Shown: positions 33,417 to 44,232, counted from the first letter of the stretch. The stretch is DNA of 64,000 nt from Tubulanus polymorphus (GCF_964204645.1 NC_134030.1:15404447-15468446); one strand, 5' to 3'. Made by a program: numbers and translations. The notes: generated from the letters alone by a model not told the origin.

Positions 33417-33513
33417 CAGACAATAGGCCGACGATCATATGGCCACCAAGATTACGACAATTTGCATCCTGAAAAATAGGGATAGCAATAATCAGTAATC
33501 TCGAAACCACGTA

Positions 33514-34947
33514 CTAGTCGTCTCTTTCTCGACGTCTCTTCTTATTTTTACGAGTTTTTCGCTTCACTTTAGCGGCATGGTCATCCCAATAGGCTCGAAT
33601 GATTTCAGGAGGCAGGTTTTCGGCTGGCTCAAACGTGTTCTCATTATCGTCATAGCCAACCCATTTTATAAGATATTTCAGAATGCCTTTCTCTTTTTTG
33701 TGACGAATCACTCGTTCTACGTAATAGATTGGCTCAACCGGATTCGCAGGCTTATTTTGATCGCCCGGATCATCCGGTGCGAGCACAGGCCTCTCCTCAG
33801 GTTTATCCCTGTCCTCCCTGTCAATAGGTGGATTCTCAGGTATGTCGTCCTCAAGCGGCCTAATGTCCGTTGAAAAGAAATGCTTCATTCTATTACAATG
33901 TACTGGGACGGCCAACTCTTGATTCCTCTCATTCTCCAATATGAAAGATACAGAAGAAATCTGTCGGACAATTCGATAAGGGCCCGTCCATTGATGAAGC
34001 AATTTCTTACTTAGCCTCTTTATTTTCTTTGGAGTGAATAGCAACACTTGATCACCTACTGCGAAATTTGGAGGAACGGCAGTCCTGTCGAAACGTTCCT
34101 TCATCTTCTCCTGCGCCTTTTTGATATTAGCCTTGGCCAACTTTCTGGCCTCTTTCAACTTTGGCAACATTGCTTGGACAAAGCCTCCTGCATCAAAGTA
34201 AACGTCCCTCGGATTAAGTAAAGCAACGTCCATCGGCAACCTCGGTTCTCGGCCATACGTGAGGTAGAATGGCGAGTATTGCGACGTATCGGAAGCTGGA
34301 CTTACCCGATATGCAAATAGAATGGGGTAAAGGTATTCGTCCCAATCGGTTTGGCGTTCATTGCAGTAAATGCTCAGAGCCTTGACAATCACAAGATTCA
34401 TGTGCTCGACTTGTCCCTGAGTTTGTGGTCTATACGCACTGGACCGTGCCCGTGGCGTATTACATAGCCGCGAAACCTCGCTGACTAATTTACTCAGGAA
34501 ATTTGTTCCGCGATCGCTCTGCAAGACAGAGGGCGCCCCATGGCGATAAATGATTTGTTCATAGAAGATCGTAGCGACCGTCGTGGCTTCTTGATTAGGC
34601 ATAGCAAAAGCTTCAACCCACTTTGTAAGATAGTCGACAAAGACCAATATGTATTTATTTCCCGAGTCCGTTGTTGGAAAAGGACCACAGACATCCATTG
34701 AGACTCTATCCTACGGCCCTGTGACAGCTATGGGGTTAACCGGGGCCCTAATGGGCTTCCCTGGCTGATTCTTAGTCGCACAGTCCTTACAGGATTTAAT
34801 CCAATTTTCAACGTCTCGATACATACCACGCCAGTAATACCTTGCTCGCAAGGTTTCGTAGGTCCGTTTGTGACCCAAGTGACCGCCAGTCATTGAATCA
34901 TGACCAGCCTCTAACATTTCCGCATACATTCTTTTAGGTATGACCAA
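33514..34947 (-). pseudogene. pol: Gypsy integrase with C-terminal chromodomain
   Basis: The HHCC region (GHDSMTGGHLGHKR, then WIKSCKDC) runs into the DDE core. A stop lies at 34711-34708, just before MDVCGPFP, which holds the first Asp; the second is in QSDRGTNFL and the Glu in GQVEHMN. A GPY/F module (QWTGPYRIV) follows. Near the C-terminus comes a chromodomain: YYVERVIRHKKEKG, YLIKWVGY, then ENTFEPAENLP. The tail is Lys/Arg-rich. Chromodomains direct integration to particular chromatin in chromoviruses. Apart from the stop, the frame from 34698 to 33514 is open. Confidence 0.88.
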
Positions 34948-34965
34948 CTGACGAGGCCCATCAGC

Positions 34966-36926
34966 CTATATTTTCTTTTTAGAGTCTACATGGTAAAGAA
35001 CTCCATCATCATCAACAAAGAAGTAGTCTGACTGCAAGATAATTCTTCGGGCTTCCTTGTCATCATCTGGCAAGGTACCATCAAGTAAATAGTCTATAAG
35101 ACACACTAATTGTAAATCAGACCGCTGGAGCTCGCCCATGTTCACGGGCACAGGCCGTCATTGTCAGCCTCGAGAGCACACGTGTCAATAGTGTCTTCCA
35201 TACTATCAGAAATGGGATACGGGCGACGAGAGAGCCCATCGGCGTTCCCGTTTGCCTTGCTGGACGATGCGATATGGAGTAGTCAAATTGCTCTAAGTAG
35301 AGTGCAATACGGCCAACACGACCCGAAAGTGTTTTCATGGTCTGAAGATACCGTAAGCAACTGTGGTCTGTGATAATCTCAAAATGATATCCCCGTAAGC
35401 AGGGTTCAAACTTTTTGACTCCTGCTGCAACAGCTAAGAGTTCACGGTCCGTTGTAGAATAAGTTTTCTCCGCTTTATTCAATCCTCGCCCCGCATATGC
35501 AATTGCTCTTTCTTGCCCATCCTAGACCTGCGCCAGTACCATGCCGTTACCTTCATCGGAGGCATCAGTATATAATAAAAATGGCGATGCCCCATAAATG
35601 GGGAAGGCCAATACTGGGGCTTCGAGCATCGCTTGCTTAAGGGTGTCGAAAGCCTGTTGACAAGAAGCGTCCCATCTATACGGCACGCCTTTCTTAGTCA
35701 ACTGGTGTAAGGGGGCGGCGATAGAGCTGTAACCTCTACAAAAACGCCGATAATAATTGGTGAACCCCAGAAAACTTCGTAGTTCTTTTTAAGTCGTGGG
35801 GACAGGCCATTCCTGTACGGCTGCTACCTTTTCCGGGTCAGTAGCGATCCCGTCCTTTGATATTCGATGTCCAAGGAAGTCAATGGTTTTGACCGCAAAC
35901 CGACATTTCTTGGGATTTAGGCGAAGGCCTGACTCACGAAATCGATCGAAAATTTGAGCCAGGTGAATTAAATGACCATCAAAAGAATTCGAGTAACAGA
36001 TAATATCGTCCAAATATACTAGACAAAATATCCCAACCAAGTCTCTCAGCAGACCGCCAGTCAACCTCTGAAAGGTAGATGGCGCCGATTTCAGACCAAA
36101 TGGGAGTACCTTAAATTCCAAAAGAGACGAACTGTGTTATAAAAGCAGTCTTATCCCTACTGGCCTCGTCAACTTCAACTTGCCAGTAGCCACTCAGAAA
36201 ATCAAGTGAGCTAAAGAATGTAGGTGCCGCTTGACCAACCTGAGCCAAGAGATCATCGATTCTAGGCAGGGGAAAAGAGTCTGAACGGGTGACAGCATTC
36301 AATCCCCGATAGTCAACACAGAATCTCCACTTAACCTCTCCGTCCGGGCTCTTTTTCCGAACGAGAACGATCGGGGCAGCCCATGGGCTAGTACCATGTA
36401 CTATCCCCATGTCTAACATTTGTTTGACATGCGTGTCAATAACTTCTTGCATGGCCGGAGAGGCTCTATAAGGCCTTTTCCGAATTGGGGCCGCGTCCCC
36501 TGTGTCAATGACGTGTTTGACTAAGTCAGTTTTACCAAGTTCGTCCGGTGTTCGTGCAAAAATGTCCCGATACGATCGTATTAGTTCAAGAAGTTTCGCT
36601 TTCTGTGATGGGGAAAGGTCCGAGTCTGACATATCTATTTCCGGTATCCCAATGTCAGCAGATGTCTGAGGGTAGTCCACATGAGTGACAGACACCTCTG
36701 GAGGTCGGGTCATCTGTCCCGAATTCCCTTCATTCTTCAGGGATTGGTCAAGTGACCACCCATCTGTCCATAAGTGGCCAAGACACATATCCTCATAGAG
36801 GGTGACATGTCGTGACGCGGGATTCATGACCCGAACTGGAATTCCTGATTGCGTAACGTCGTTTACTGACCTTGCACTCATAAGATCATGTGCCCTTAAT
36901 TGATTTGCCGGCTCAAAGACTGCCAC
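34966..36926 (-). pseudogene. pol: Gypsy reverse transcriptase and RNase H, broken
   Basis: Motifs in order are WRFCVDYRGLNAVT, SLDFLSGYWQVEVD, LPFGLKSAPSTFQRL, the catalytic LVYLDDIICY, then RNase H with DREL and ITDHSCLRYL. The frame changes at about 36115. Stops lie at about 35789 and 35522, and further frame breaks lie between 35250 and 35100. The RNase H end and the connection to integrase are therefore scattered over several frames. Confidence 0.88.
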
Positions 36927-36950
36927 CGATGCTTGTGTCCTGTCAATCGA

Positions 36951-38564
36951 TTATTTTCCGTCTATGATGACCTCACATGAGGGGGGAATGACAGTCATTC
37001 GCGTAACCTTGACGGACGAAGACTTGCCCAAATTGACAGTATTGTTGAAGTAAATTGCATCGGCCCCTGGTAACAAAAGGGCCTTTCTTGCATAATCAAT
37101 AACTGCCTGGTTTTGTTCTAAGAAATCAGCTCCAAGAATTACATCGGACGTGATACCGTCTACCACGTACATAGAGTGCGTAATTTCCAAATTGCCTAAC
37201 ACAAAATCCACAGAAATAACTCCTCTCAGGTCAAATTTAGTTCCATCTACCCCACGGGCAGATTGGAATTGACCCACCTGCAAAGGGCCATTTGACATCT
37301 GAGGATGAGTCGTAAAATAATCATTCGATAATACAGAGATTTCGGCGCCCGTGTCGATCAAAATACTTAACGGTGTCCCCGAATGGCTACCTGTCACTCG
37401 GTTAGCGACAGTTGCCATGATTGACGGGGAATAAACCTCTTGTTCAATAGGAATATTCTGACTAGAAAGAGACCCTATGTCGTTGGTTGGCGTGTTACCT
37501 AAAGTCGTCGTAATAGGTGGAAGTTGTTCCTGACAGTGAATAGTAGGTTGAAACTCGGAGTTCGAATCTCCTATTCCAACATTGTCGTTGGTTGGCATAA
37601 TCGGTTTAGACGTTGGGACAACCTGACCTCTGTCCTGTACGTTGGACATTTCATTACCGATTGGTTGATGAAACCCGCTGGTATTCGAGGTGACAGGACG
37701 ATCCTGTTCTTTTTCGAATAACTGACAACAATTTTCCGATGTTGACACCTGATTTGATACATTTGATACGACAGTCTCCGTATCATGATGATCATTACGA
37801 CATTCCGACCGTGAAATGTTATTACTTAAATCAACTGACACTAGGTCACATTGTACCGCTGATTCGGAGGTTACCGGGTACTTATACTGATCAGGAGTGC
37901 GTTCGTGACAATTCAATTGAGACTTCTTATCTCTAAAAAGGTCATCTTCTGCCGAATCCGTCGGACCATTAACCCCTCTAGGGTGTAACCTATCAACACT
38001 AATATTGTCACCCGAGCACGCCATATCTGCACGTACCTCCTGCAATTCAACCGGATCGCTAAATGTGACCCTCCTGTGTCTTTCTACAGGCTCTCTAGTA
38101 ACCGACAACTGGGAATTATTCCTCCAGCTGTCCTCAAAATTGGATCCCCGATCCATATAAAAATTTCCATCAAACGACAACTGGGTATTGTCCCTCCAGC
38201 TGTCCCCAAAGTTACGATCTTGAATGTCATAAACGTCATCGGCACCCCATGAAGGAGTGTAATCAATAAACTTATTTAAATGTAAAGGTTCATTGTCATC
38301 TAAGTAATCTGCATTACAGTTCCCCTCAGGTTCAAAATAAAGAGAAAATGAGTCAGCTAGCATGTTGCCCTGATCAAATGACATGTCGAATATATCATCC
38401 CTATCGTCCTCAAAATAATCATCAACATCATCAAAAATATAATCGTCAATTACTGGACTGTCATCGTCATATCTATGATATGAATATGAGTCGTCCCACC
38501 AAAAATCACTCCTTATCGCCGAATCGGGCGAGGGCTCTGTTGACCATTCATTGCGCGACCCCAC
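36951..38564 (-). CDS. pol: Gypsy protease region with long acidic N-terminal extension
   Basis: The 537-codon frame begins with a very Asp/Ser/Tyr-rich segment of about 250 residues without a recognisable fold. It ends with a retropepsin-like domain whose active site reads ILIDTGAEISVLS (about residue 400), followed by VILGADFLEQN, the usual ILG-type motif. It stops at 36951, directly before the RT frame. The N-terminal part overlaps the end of gag and may be expressed by frameshifting. An acidic leader of this length before the protease is unusual. Confidence 0.75.
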   Translation of the reverse strand: MGSRNEWSTEPSPDSAIRSDFWWDDSYSYHRYDDDSPVIDDYIFDDVDDYFEDDRDDIFDMSFDQGNMLADSFSLYFEPEGNCNADYLDDNEPLHLNKFIDYTPSWGADDVYDIQDRNFGDSWRDNTQLSFDGNFYMDRGSNFEDSWRNNSQLSVTREPVERHRRVTFSDPVELQEVRADMACSGDNISVDRLHPRGVNGPTDSAEDDLFRDKKSQLNCHERTPDQYKYPVTSESAVQCDLVSVDLSNNISRSECRNDHHDTETVVSNVSNQVSTSENCCQLFEKEQDRPVTSNTSGFHQPIGNEMSNVQDRGQVVPTSKPIMPTNDNVGIGDSNSEFQPTIHCQEQLPPITTTLGNTPTNDIGSLSSQNIPIEQEVYSPSIMATVANRVTGSHSGTPLSILIDTGAEISVLSNDYFTTHPQMSNGPLQVGQFQSARGVDGTKFDLRGVISVDFVLGNLEITHSMYVVDGITSDVILGADFLEQNQAVIDYARKALLLPGADAIYFNNTVNLGKSSSVKVTRMTVIPPSCEVIIDGK

Positions 38565-39635
38565 CCTTGTCGGTCTATAGGATGAGGTCTCCTCGTTTCC
38601 CTGACTAATGTTCGATTAGCCCCTTGGGAGCCACGCCCAATATTCTGTGGCCGAAAGTGACCCCTACTAGCATTTTGGGGACGGCGATTATCACGCTGAA
38701 ATGCGTCCCGGTTTGGTGACCTTTGTTGGTCGTAACGCCACGTCGGGCAATTCCTGGCGTAATGACCAGGGGCGTGACATTGAAAGCACGCCACCTGGCC
38801 ATCCTGTGACCTTTGTGACGGGCGGCTTTCGCTATAAAATGTGGCTCTATCATTCCACTGAGTAGGGCAGACTTCTGGATGTCCATAATTTGGCGGAACA
38901 TGTCCCGTAATTCAGCCATAACGTCACCCATCGCTTTATTTGGTTCGGTCCCAATTTGCGATACCTTGGGAGACGACAGAGCTTTACGTTGTTCGATATG
39001 CTCCGCCATTCTGGCTGCCTCCCATGCATCCCTAAATGTCGTCGGACGCTGTGACAACAGGTAGACAGAGATGTCAGGGCGAGAGTTGTTAATTAGTAAC
39101 ATCTTTTTCTGGTGGTCCGAAAATTTCAAACTCGAGGCCACACGATCAATCTCTTCCGCAAACCTATCGACCGGTTGTGTCTCCCCCTGTCGCATCGTCG
39201 TCAAAGCCGACTCCTTGACCAAAGCCCACGAGGTGGGGCTAAATTGCGCGCAAAACGCACGGACAATATTTTCCCAGGGAGTGACAACTTTGCCACCGGC
39301 CGCATCGGTTCCCTGATCAATGCGGAGGTCATTGAATAGAACTAGGGCTGGGCCAGCCAAAAACCAATATAATTGCTTCTTTTTTGCAATTTCGTCCCAG
39401 CCCCTCTGAACCAATCAGAGACGCACTGACTATCTCGTCCCGTGAATTTGGGGAGCATAGAAAAATTCATAAAAGCGGTGGCCGTGTCCACCTGCTCGCG
39501 TAGGCCTGAGAGGGCCTCCAGGACCGTGTTATCATTAACGGGGGGATGACCCTGTGGAACCCCTTCGGCAGGGGGTTGCCCCTGCAAGCCGCCCGCACCG
39601 TCCTGCCCGTATGCAGTGCCGCTTCTAGTAGCCAT
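38513..39635 (-). pseudogene. gag: Gypsy Gag, frameshifted
   Basis: Three overlapping frames make up the gene. The N-terminal piece starts at 39635 (Gly/Pro-rich, then SMLPKFTGRDSQCVSDW). The capsid piece (39414-38605) contains ALVKESALTTMRQGETQPV, as in Ty3/gypsy Gag. The third piece (38794-38513) carries a CCHC zinc knuckle CFQCHAPGHYARNC and an Arg/Gln/Asn-rich tail. The frame changes near 39380 and 38800 are probably decay. Confidence 0.8.
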
Positions 39636-39853
39636 AATATTGTTGAAACGGAGTAATTCTAATTATATTTAAGTATTTCTATACTACTATGTTAAATACT
39701 AAACTCGATCCTGATGATCGGCCCAACAAAGCAGCTGTTTCCAAATGCGGTCAATGTCCGCCACAGTCAACTCTTCGTTTGACGACGACAAAAGAATGTC
39801 GTCAATCCCCTCAAAATTCCACGAAAAGGAAGGGCTGGGGACAGACTGCTTCT

Positions 39854-40507
39854 CTAAAAATGGCTTAAACACTGACCAGGTGAAAGATCTAATGGCTGGT
39901 CAACCGCAGACACACCCAAGGACAGGTCCAGTGGGAAAATTTGTACAGATGTGCCCAAAGATCCGCCCAACAATTGCCCAGCTGCAGTTGTGTCAACAGA
40001 CGATGGTCTATCCGCCAACAATGGGGACAGGTCTAATGGCTGCTCTGTGTCCAATGGACGTTCGGCATCCCCTGTAGGTGAATCAGGTGGCACCGAACAA
40101 CAGCACGAAAAACTCGAGCAGCCTGAGGTCGAACCAGCCGATGAAGCCCGCGTGATAAGCCGGTCAGTCCCTATCGGGCTACCACGGTTCGAATCCGTAC
40201 CCGATGAATTCAGAGTGGGGAAAGAGGGTGCTGAGGGCGGACAAGTGCACCGTATCCGGTCGTAAAAGACTGCTAGCGTTGGGCACGTGCAGTATAAACA
40301 AGTGTCTTTTAACTCAAAGTCCGTTAGCTGGGAATACGGAGTCCCACTATTGTCCCTAGAAGGTGACCGTGCTGCAGCTATTGATGTCGGAGCTGCGGGT
40401 GTCAAGCGCACCGCAACGAGACACCTCTTTCGGGGTGGGGCACCCAAATAACCAGCGCTACGGCGTTTGGTTGTAACCCTTACCGTTATCGGCCCCGACA
40501 TAAACAA
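39854..40507 (-). CDS. Accessory ORF with three PLDLS motifs upstream of gag
   Basis: The 217-codon intact frame lies between the primer site and gag on the same strand. The N-terminal half has clustered Cys (LYCTCP, IRCTCPP, GCSSFSCCC) and a basic patch (VTTKRR, PPRKRC). The C-terminal third carries PLDLS at 40039-40025, 39934-39920 and 39895-39881, the classic CtBP corepressor-binding motif PxDLS. I do not recognise the family. A role as a regulator that recruits host CtBP is an inference from the motif alone. Confidence 0.65.
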   Translation of the reverse strand: MFMSGPITVRVTTKRRSAGYLGAPPRKRCLVAVRLTPAAPTSIAAARSPSRDNSGTPYSQLTDFELKDTCLYCTCPTLAVFYDRIRCTCPPSAPSFPTLNSSGTDSNRGSPIGTDRLITRASSAGSTSGCSSFSCCCSVPPDSPTGDAERPLDTEQPLDLSPLLADRPSSVDTTAAGQLLGGSLGTSVQIFPLDLSLGVSAVDQPLDLSPGQCLSHF

Positions 40508-41543
40508 TTGATAATAATATTAATAGAAAGAAAATGTATGATCATCAGTGTTAAGCAATCTAGAATCCCTCAAAGTCACTCAAAGTAGCCGTATACCCGC
40601 GACCTGTCGGCTACCAATATGTTGTGATCAGGGATATCGCACAAACTAAAATCCCCCTGATCCCAGAAAGACGTATCGCTATCGGTTAATCCACCGGGTG
40701 GAGGGTTCGAATCCCTCACTGGCTGTCCCACAGCCCCGACGGTGGTGGTACCTTTGGTGCTGGTTGGGTTCGATTCCCACAGCGGCTCCCTTAGATGGGC
40801 CGGTATTTCCCACCTAGACTTGGGAGCTGGCGAAAGTGTATGTGTTTTATAAACCGTAGCCCCGCAGTGACCACACTTCAACCCAACCGACATATAAAAC
40901 AATAGTGAAATATTAAAATAGCAAACCAATTATAAATTAAATTTGGTTGTATAATAATTAAATCATTAATCGATAATTAAATACTTAAATGATAATATTA
41001 AACCAATTTAAAAATAGTAATAAATAATTAATTAACAATTAAATACTTGAATGATAATATTAAGAAAATTGACGCCCTCTAGCCAACTCTATTTAAGCTG
41101 GGCAAAGAAAATAACCATTCGCGTCTTTATCCCCAAAAATGAAGTCGTTCGGGTTCGCGAAATCCCGAAAAAAGTGTACCCAGAACGGGTCGAACTTGTC
41201 TGGCACCTTAACCAGCCGTACTCTGCGCCGGCGTTCCGAGGGGTTCAAATCCCCAAAGGTGACCAGAGCTGGCGCCTCGTGCTGTGTAGCACGTTGGTTT
41301 GGTTCCCACAAGGGCTCAGCGGAGGCGACCGAGGTGAGCGGTGGGTTCGTATCCCACAATAGCTCCTGATTATCTTCAATCAAACCCAATGCCTTTGGTA
41401 TCGGTGGGTTAGAATCCCACAAAGGCTCCCGGTGCTCTTCCGGTATTTCGAAAGGCTTAATCGGTGGGTTCGAATCCCACAATGGTTCCCGATACTCCTC
41501 CGGGATCTGAAATGGTCGTGCACGGGGTGGGTTCGAATCCCAC
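40183..41543 (+). repeat. Array of tRNA T-arm/B-box-like sequences
   Basis: GGTTCGAATCC-type palindromes like the TpsiC arm of tRNAs occur at 40183-40199, 40701-40718, 40764-40780, 41239-41254, 41341-41357, 41404-41420, 41464-41480 and 41528-41543. The last four are spaced about 60-64 bp. No A box or anticodon arm accompanies them. On the - strand they encode the (W/R)(D/E)(S/T)NP repeats of the accessory ORFs. Confidence 0.8.
40576..40929 (-). CDS. Accessory ORF with CxxC motif and LWESNP repeats (shorter paralogue)
   Basis: The 117-codon frame begins with a hydrophobic stretch and LKCGHCGATVYKTH, a half zinc-ribbon. It then has RWEIPAHLREPLWESNP and PVRDSNPPP. Both the CxHCGA start and the IPxxxREPLW(D/E)SNP repeat recur in the ORF at 41093-41635, so the two are tandem duplicates. 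Function is unknown. Confidence 0.6.
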   Translation of the reverse strand: MVCYFNISLLFYMSVGLKCGHCGATVYKTHTLSPAPKSRWEIPAHLREPLWESNPTSTKGTTTVGAVGQPVRDSNPPPGGLTDSDTSFWDQGDFSLCDIPDHNILVADRSRVYGYFE

Positions 41544-41635
41544 AATGCCTGTGTCGGCCTGTTTACTGGAGTGCGGCGCTTCTTTGAGAAAGCGTTCTTC
41601 GCACCACAGTGTGAACAAATAAAAATTCGAACCAT
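41093..41635 (-). CDS. Accessory ORF with CxxC motif and 22-residue REPLWDSNPP repeats
   Basis: This is the first ORF after the primer site, 180 codons and intact. The N-terminus FICSHCGAKNAFSKKRR resembles half a zinc ribbon with a basic tail. Four to five imperfect units of about 22 residues follow, such as FEIPEEHREPLWDSNPP. The C-terminus is FGDKDANGYFLC. The repeat DNA is also a tRNA T-arm-like palindrome on the other strand. I do not recognise the family. Confidence 0.6.
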   Translation of the reverse strand: MVRIFICSHCGAKNAFSKKRRTPVNRPTQALWDSNPPRARPFQIPEEYREPLWDSNPPIKPFEIPEEHREPLWDSNPPIPKALGLIEDNQELLWDTNPPLTSVASAEPLWEPNQRATQHEAPALVTFGDLNPSERRRRVRLVKVPDKFDPFWVHFFRDFANPNDFIFGDKDANGYFLCPA

Positions 41636-41687
41636 TAAAATTAATAAATTTCAAATAATAAAAGCTTGACACAATAATTAATCAATA

Positions 41688-41701
41688 CGGTTTCGGCACC
41701 A
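41688..41701 (-). other. Primer binding site of the Env gypsy element
   Basis: Directly inside the right LTR the - strand reads TGGTGCCGAAACCG. It starts with TGG, complementary to a tRNA CCA end. I cannot name the tRNA with certainty. Confidence 0.6.
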
Positions 41702-41702
41702 G

Positions 41703-42227
41703 TGATACACCGGTCACAATCCTCTCTTTAATCGTTATCTATAAAATACTTGAGTAAGGCCCTGGCGAGAGAACGTGTCCGTGCACAAATCCGAATGAAT
41801 AAATTGAAATAACGGATGATAATATTGAAGATAATATATTTTATTTACCTTGAACAAAGAATGATTTTCCTAATCCCTATTGCATATGAATCCCTATCGT
41901 TCCGAAGCTTCTCCTGTCCTGCTGTCGACACTCGTCTTACTAAGGTACAGATTCTCCCGATTGACTGCTCTCTCAAGATGCGGGTCCCTTTTATAGAAAG
42001 AATCGGCATTCTTAAAATACCGACTCTCCCACTCGACTTTTTGGCAAGGAGCAACAACCTTACTGTCATGACTGTTTTGGTCATATAGAATTTGGCCTTA
42101 ATGATTCGCTGATCTAAAATTATTTTCAAAACTGATTTGCTAAACTAACTTTTTCCTTCCAACCCTCCTGTCATGACGCGTTGTGATTTACTCACTCCTT
42201 GCTAGTCGTTGTTGAGAGAGCAGCTAT
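41703..42227 (-). repeat. 5' LTR of the Env-bearing gypsy element
   Basis: A near-identical copy of 21829-22345. On the - strand it ends TGTATCA next to the primer site. The outer edge is fixed only to within a few bases and abuts LINE sequence. Confidence 0.75.
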
Positions 42228-44232
42228 AGCTCCGTTCCATCTTACATGATATTGTTGAGTTCTATACCAAAATAAAAGTATCCTAATCAACCTACTATTA
42301 ATTTTTAGTCTCCTTAAGAACGAATAAACAATGTTGAGTTGAATGACGCTTTTTAAAACCGAACTGATTGTCGGTGGTAATTAACAGATCCTCACAAATA
42401 AATAAAACTATTTTCTCAAACACTTTAGATATGACTGTCACTAAAGCTATGGGCCTGTAATTACTAACACTGGACATATCCCCAGTCTTGTTTTTTGGTA
42501 TTGGATTAATTATAACTTTTGAGAGACGTTGGGGAAAAAACGAGTGTTGTAGCATAAATGTAAAACACATTGACAGTAATATAACGATAATCGGTGACGC
42601 ATTTACTAGACTTTCAGCTTGCAAATTATCAATACCTGGAGCTTTTCCAGTTTTAATTGACTTTATTGCACGATCCACGTCGTGGGGCGAAATCACGAGG
42701 TGGTCATCTAAACTAGAAGAGAGAAATTCCTCTACATCTGATCTATTTCTATCATTAGTAACGGAGTTAAACAATTTCTGATAATGATCTCTCCATAATT
42801 CGGTTATTTCCTTATCACCAGTAGCGTGATCGATAGACGTTGATACAGGTGCGCACTTATTATTGAAACATTTAACTTTGTTCAAGAATTGACACGGGTC
42901 CTTGGCGTATAGGCTATTTGCTAAAGAATCGGATTTAAAAGTTTCCTCCTGTGTCCTACATTTTCGCAACGCCAGCTTGAAACGCGATCTCAGTAAGCGC
43001 ATGCGTTGGTATTCATAGCCTTTTTTTGGACTACCGACTGTACGCCATGCCAGGAATGCTTCCCTGGCACGCTCATGATCTTCTCGCAGTAAGTCGTTCC
43101 ATCCCGGTATATTGAATTGGTTTTCAGTATGTGCGGTAATGCTCGATATGTCATGTTGCGCAGACTGAATTGCGTCAATGATGTTTCCGTAAAAAGTATC
43201 AACAGCGATCAAATGAGTAGGATTGGCACAGCTATGGTCTTTACAGCATATTAGTTCTGAAGGGATTGTGATTGCTGACAGATTGTCGTCTGTTTTAAGT
43301 TTATATCGCGAGATTTCAGTATCAGATAGTTTGCCCCATCGAACACAACGGTTCGTTGACCCATCTGTTTTCGTCGATGGAATTTGTTTGACTTTTTTTG
43401 ACAGCGAAAGCTCGAAACACAGGGGTCTATGATCGGAGATAATATATTGATATTTAACTTCGTACTTTGTTATTTTTCGATAAATCTGATAACTAGTCAG
43501 AATGTGATCCAGCCATGATGTTGTTCCATGCGCATCACTAATAAACGTATAGGTATCTGGTGAGAGATTTTCTAGGTCGGCAGAAATAAGACTGTGATCC
43601 TCGGTAAAGCGTCGGAGAATATTTCCAAAGTTGGCAGACGGTGACGCGTTAAAGTCTCCCATTACCAAGAAATGAGCGCATGTTGATTCGTCGATTATAC
43701 TTTTAATTTTACACAGATAATCTTTAAATAGCGGCACGTTTTCGACAGTATCGGTCGGCAGGTAGACACAAAGAATGAGGATGTCTCCACCTGCGTCGTT
43801 AAGTTTGATTCCGATAATTTTCGGATCACCATATGATATTCGATGTATTTTCGGAGTTAGACATTTGCGCCATAGAAAGGCTGTGCCGCCGTATGGACGG
43901 CCAACCAAAATATCACGAGAAGTATCGACTGCAGATTCCCCAAAATGAGTGAAATTGGGGTGGACCTTGTCCATGAAATTAAGATCTTGGGGTAAAAGCC
44001 AGTGTTCTTGAAGAAGAACGATATCACTTTCGTTACAAAGTTTGTTTACATCTAAGATGTTGTTTTTCAGAGAGTGACAGTTGAGCGTCGCTATTCTAAT
44101 TGTGTTCGTACCAGTCGTTGTCGTATCGTTCATATTGCTGTCCATATTGGTGATCATACCTGTGTTCATCATCTGACATTTCATAGCCTTGCCACCACGC
44201 GTCTCTGTTTTCTGTTTTCTGTAGTTGTACAT
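42228..44232 (-). pseudogene. CR1/L2-like LINE ORF2: endonuclease and N-terminal RT
   Basis: The open frame 44232-42298 has an APE-type endonuclease (IRIATLNCHSLKNN, QEHW, VMGDFNASP, TSWLDHILTS, ISDHRPL). The RT fingers follow (KTGKAPGIDNLQ, NYRPIALVTVISKVFEK, NQFGFKKRHSTQHC). After the stop at 42298, a short piece in another frame (RLIRILLFWYRTQQY, 42293-42228) belongs to a later part of RT, so an internal segment is deleted. The gypsy LTR cuts it at 42228. The remainder lies at 19396-20290. Confidence 0.85.

Larger units (their letters stand above)
21829..42227 (-). mobile_element. Env-bearing Ty3/gypsy element with chromodomain and 5' accessory ORFs, nested insertion inside
   Basis: Direct repeats at both ends, a primer site next to the right one, and a - strand order of three accessory ORFs, gag, protease, RT, RNase H, integrase with chromodomain, and env define a large gypsy element. 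A 6.4-kb inverted-repeat element (24777-31174) is inserted after env. All main genes carry frameshifts or stops. The outer flanks are LINE sequence on the right and Penelope sequence on the left, and no clean target duplication is seen (GCTAT against GGTAT is the best pair). The junction history is therefore more complex than one simple insertion. Confidence 0.75.

Noticed and set aside
40183-41543. tRNA genes suggested by several GGTTCGAATCC sequences
   Set aside because: No A box, acceptor stem or anticodon arm accompanies them; they are isolated T-arm-like palindromes inside an ORF repeat.
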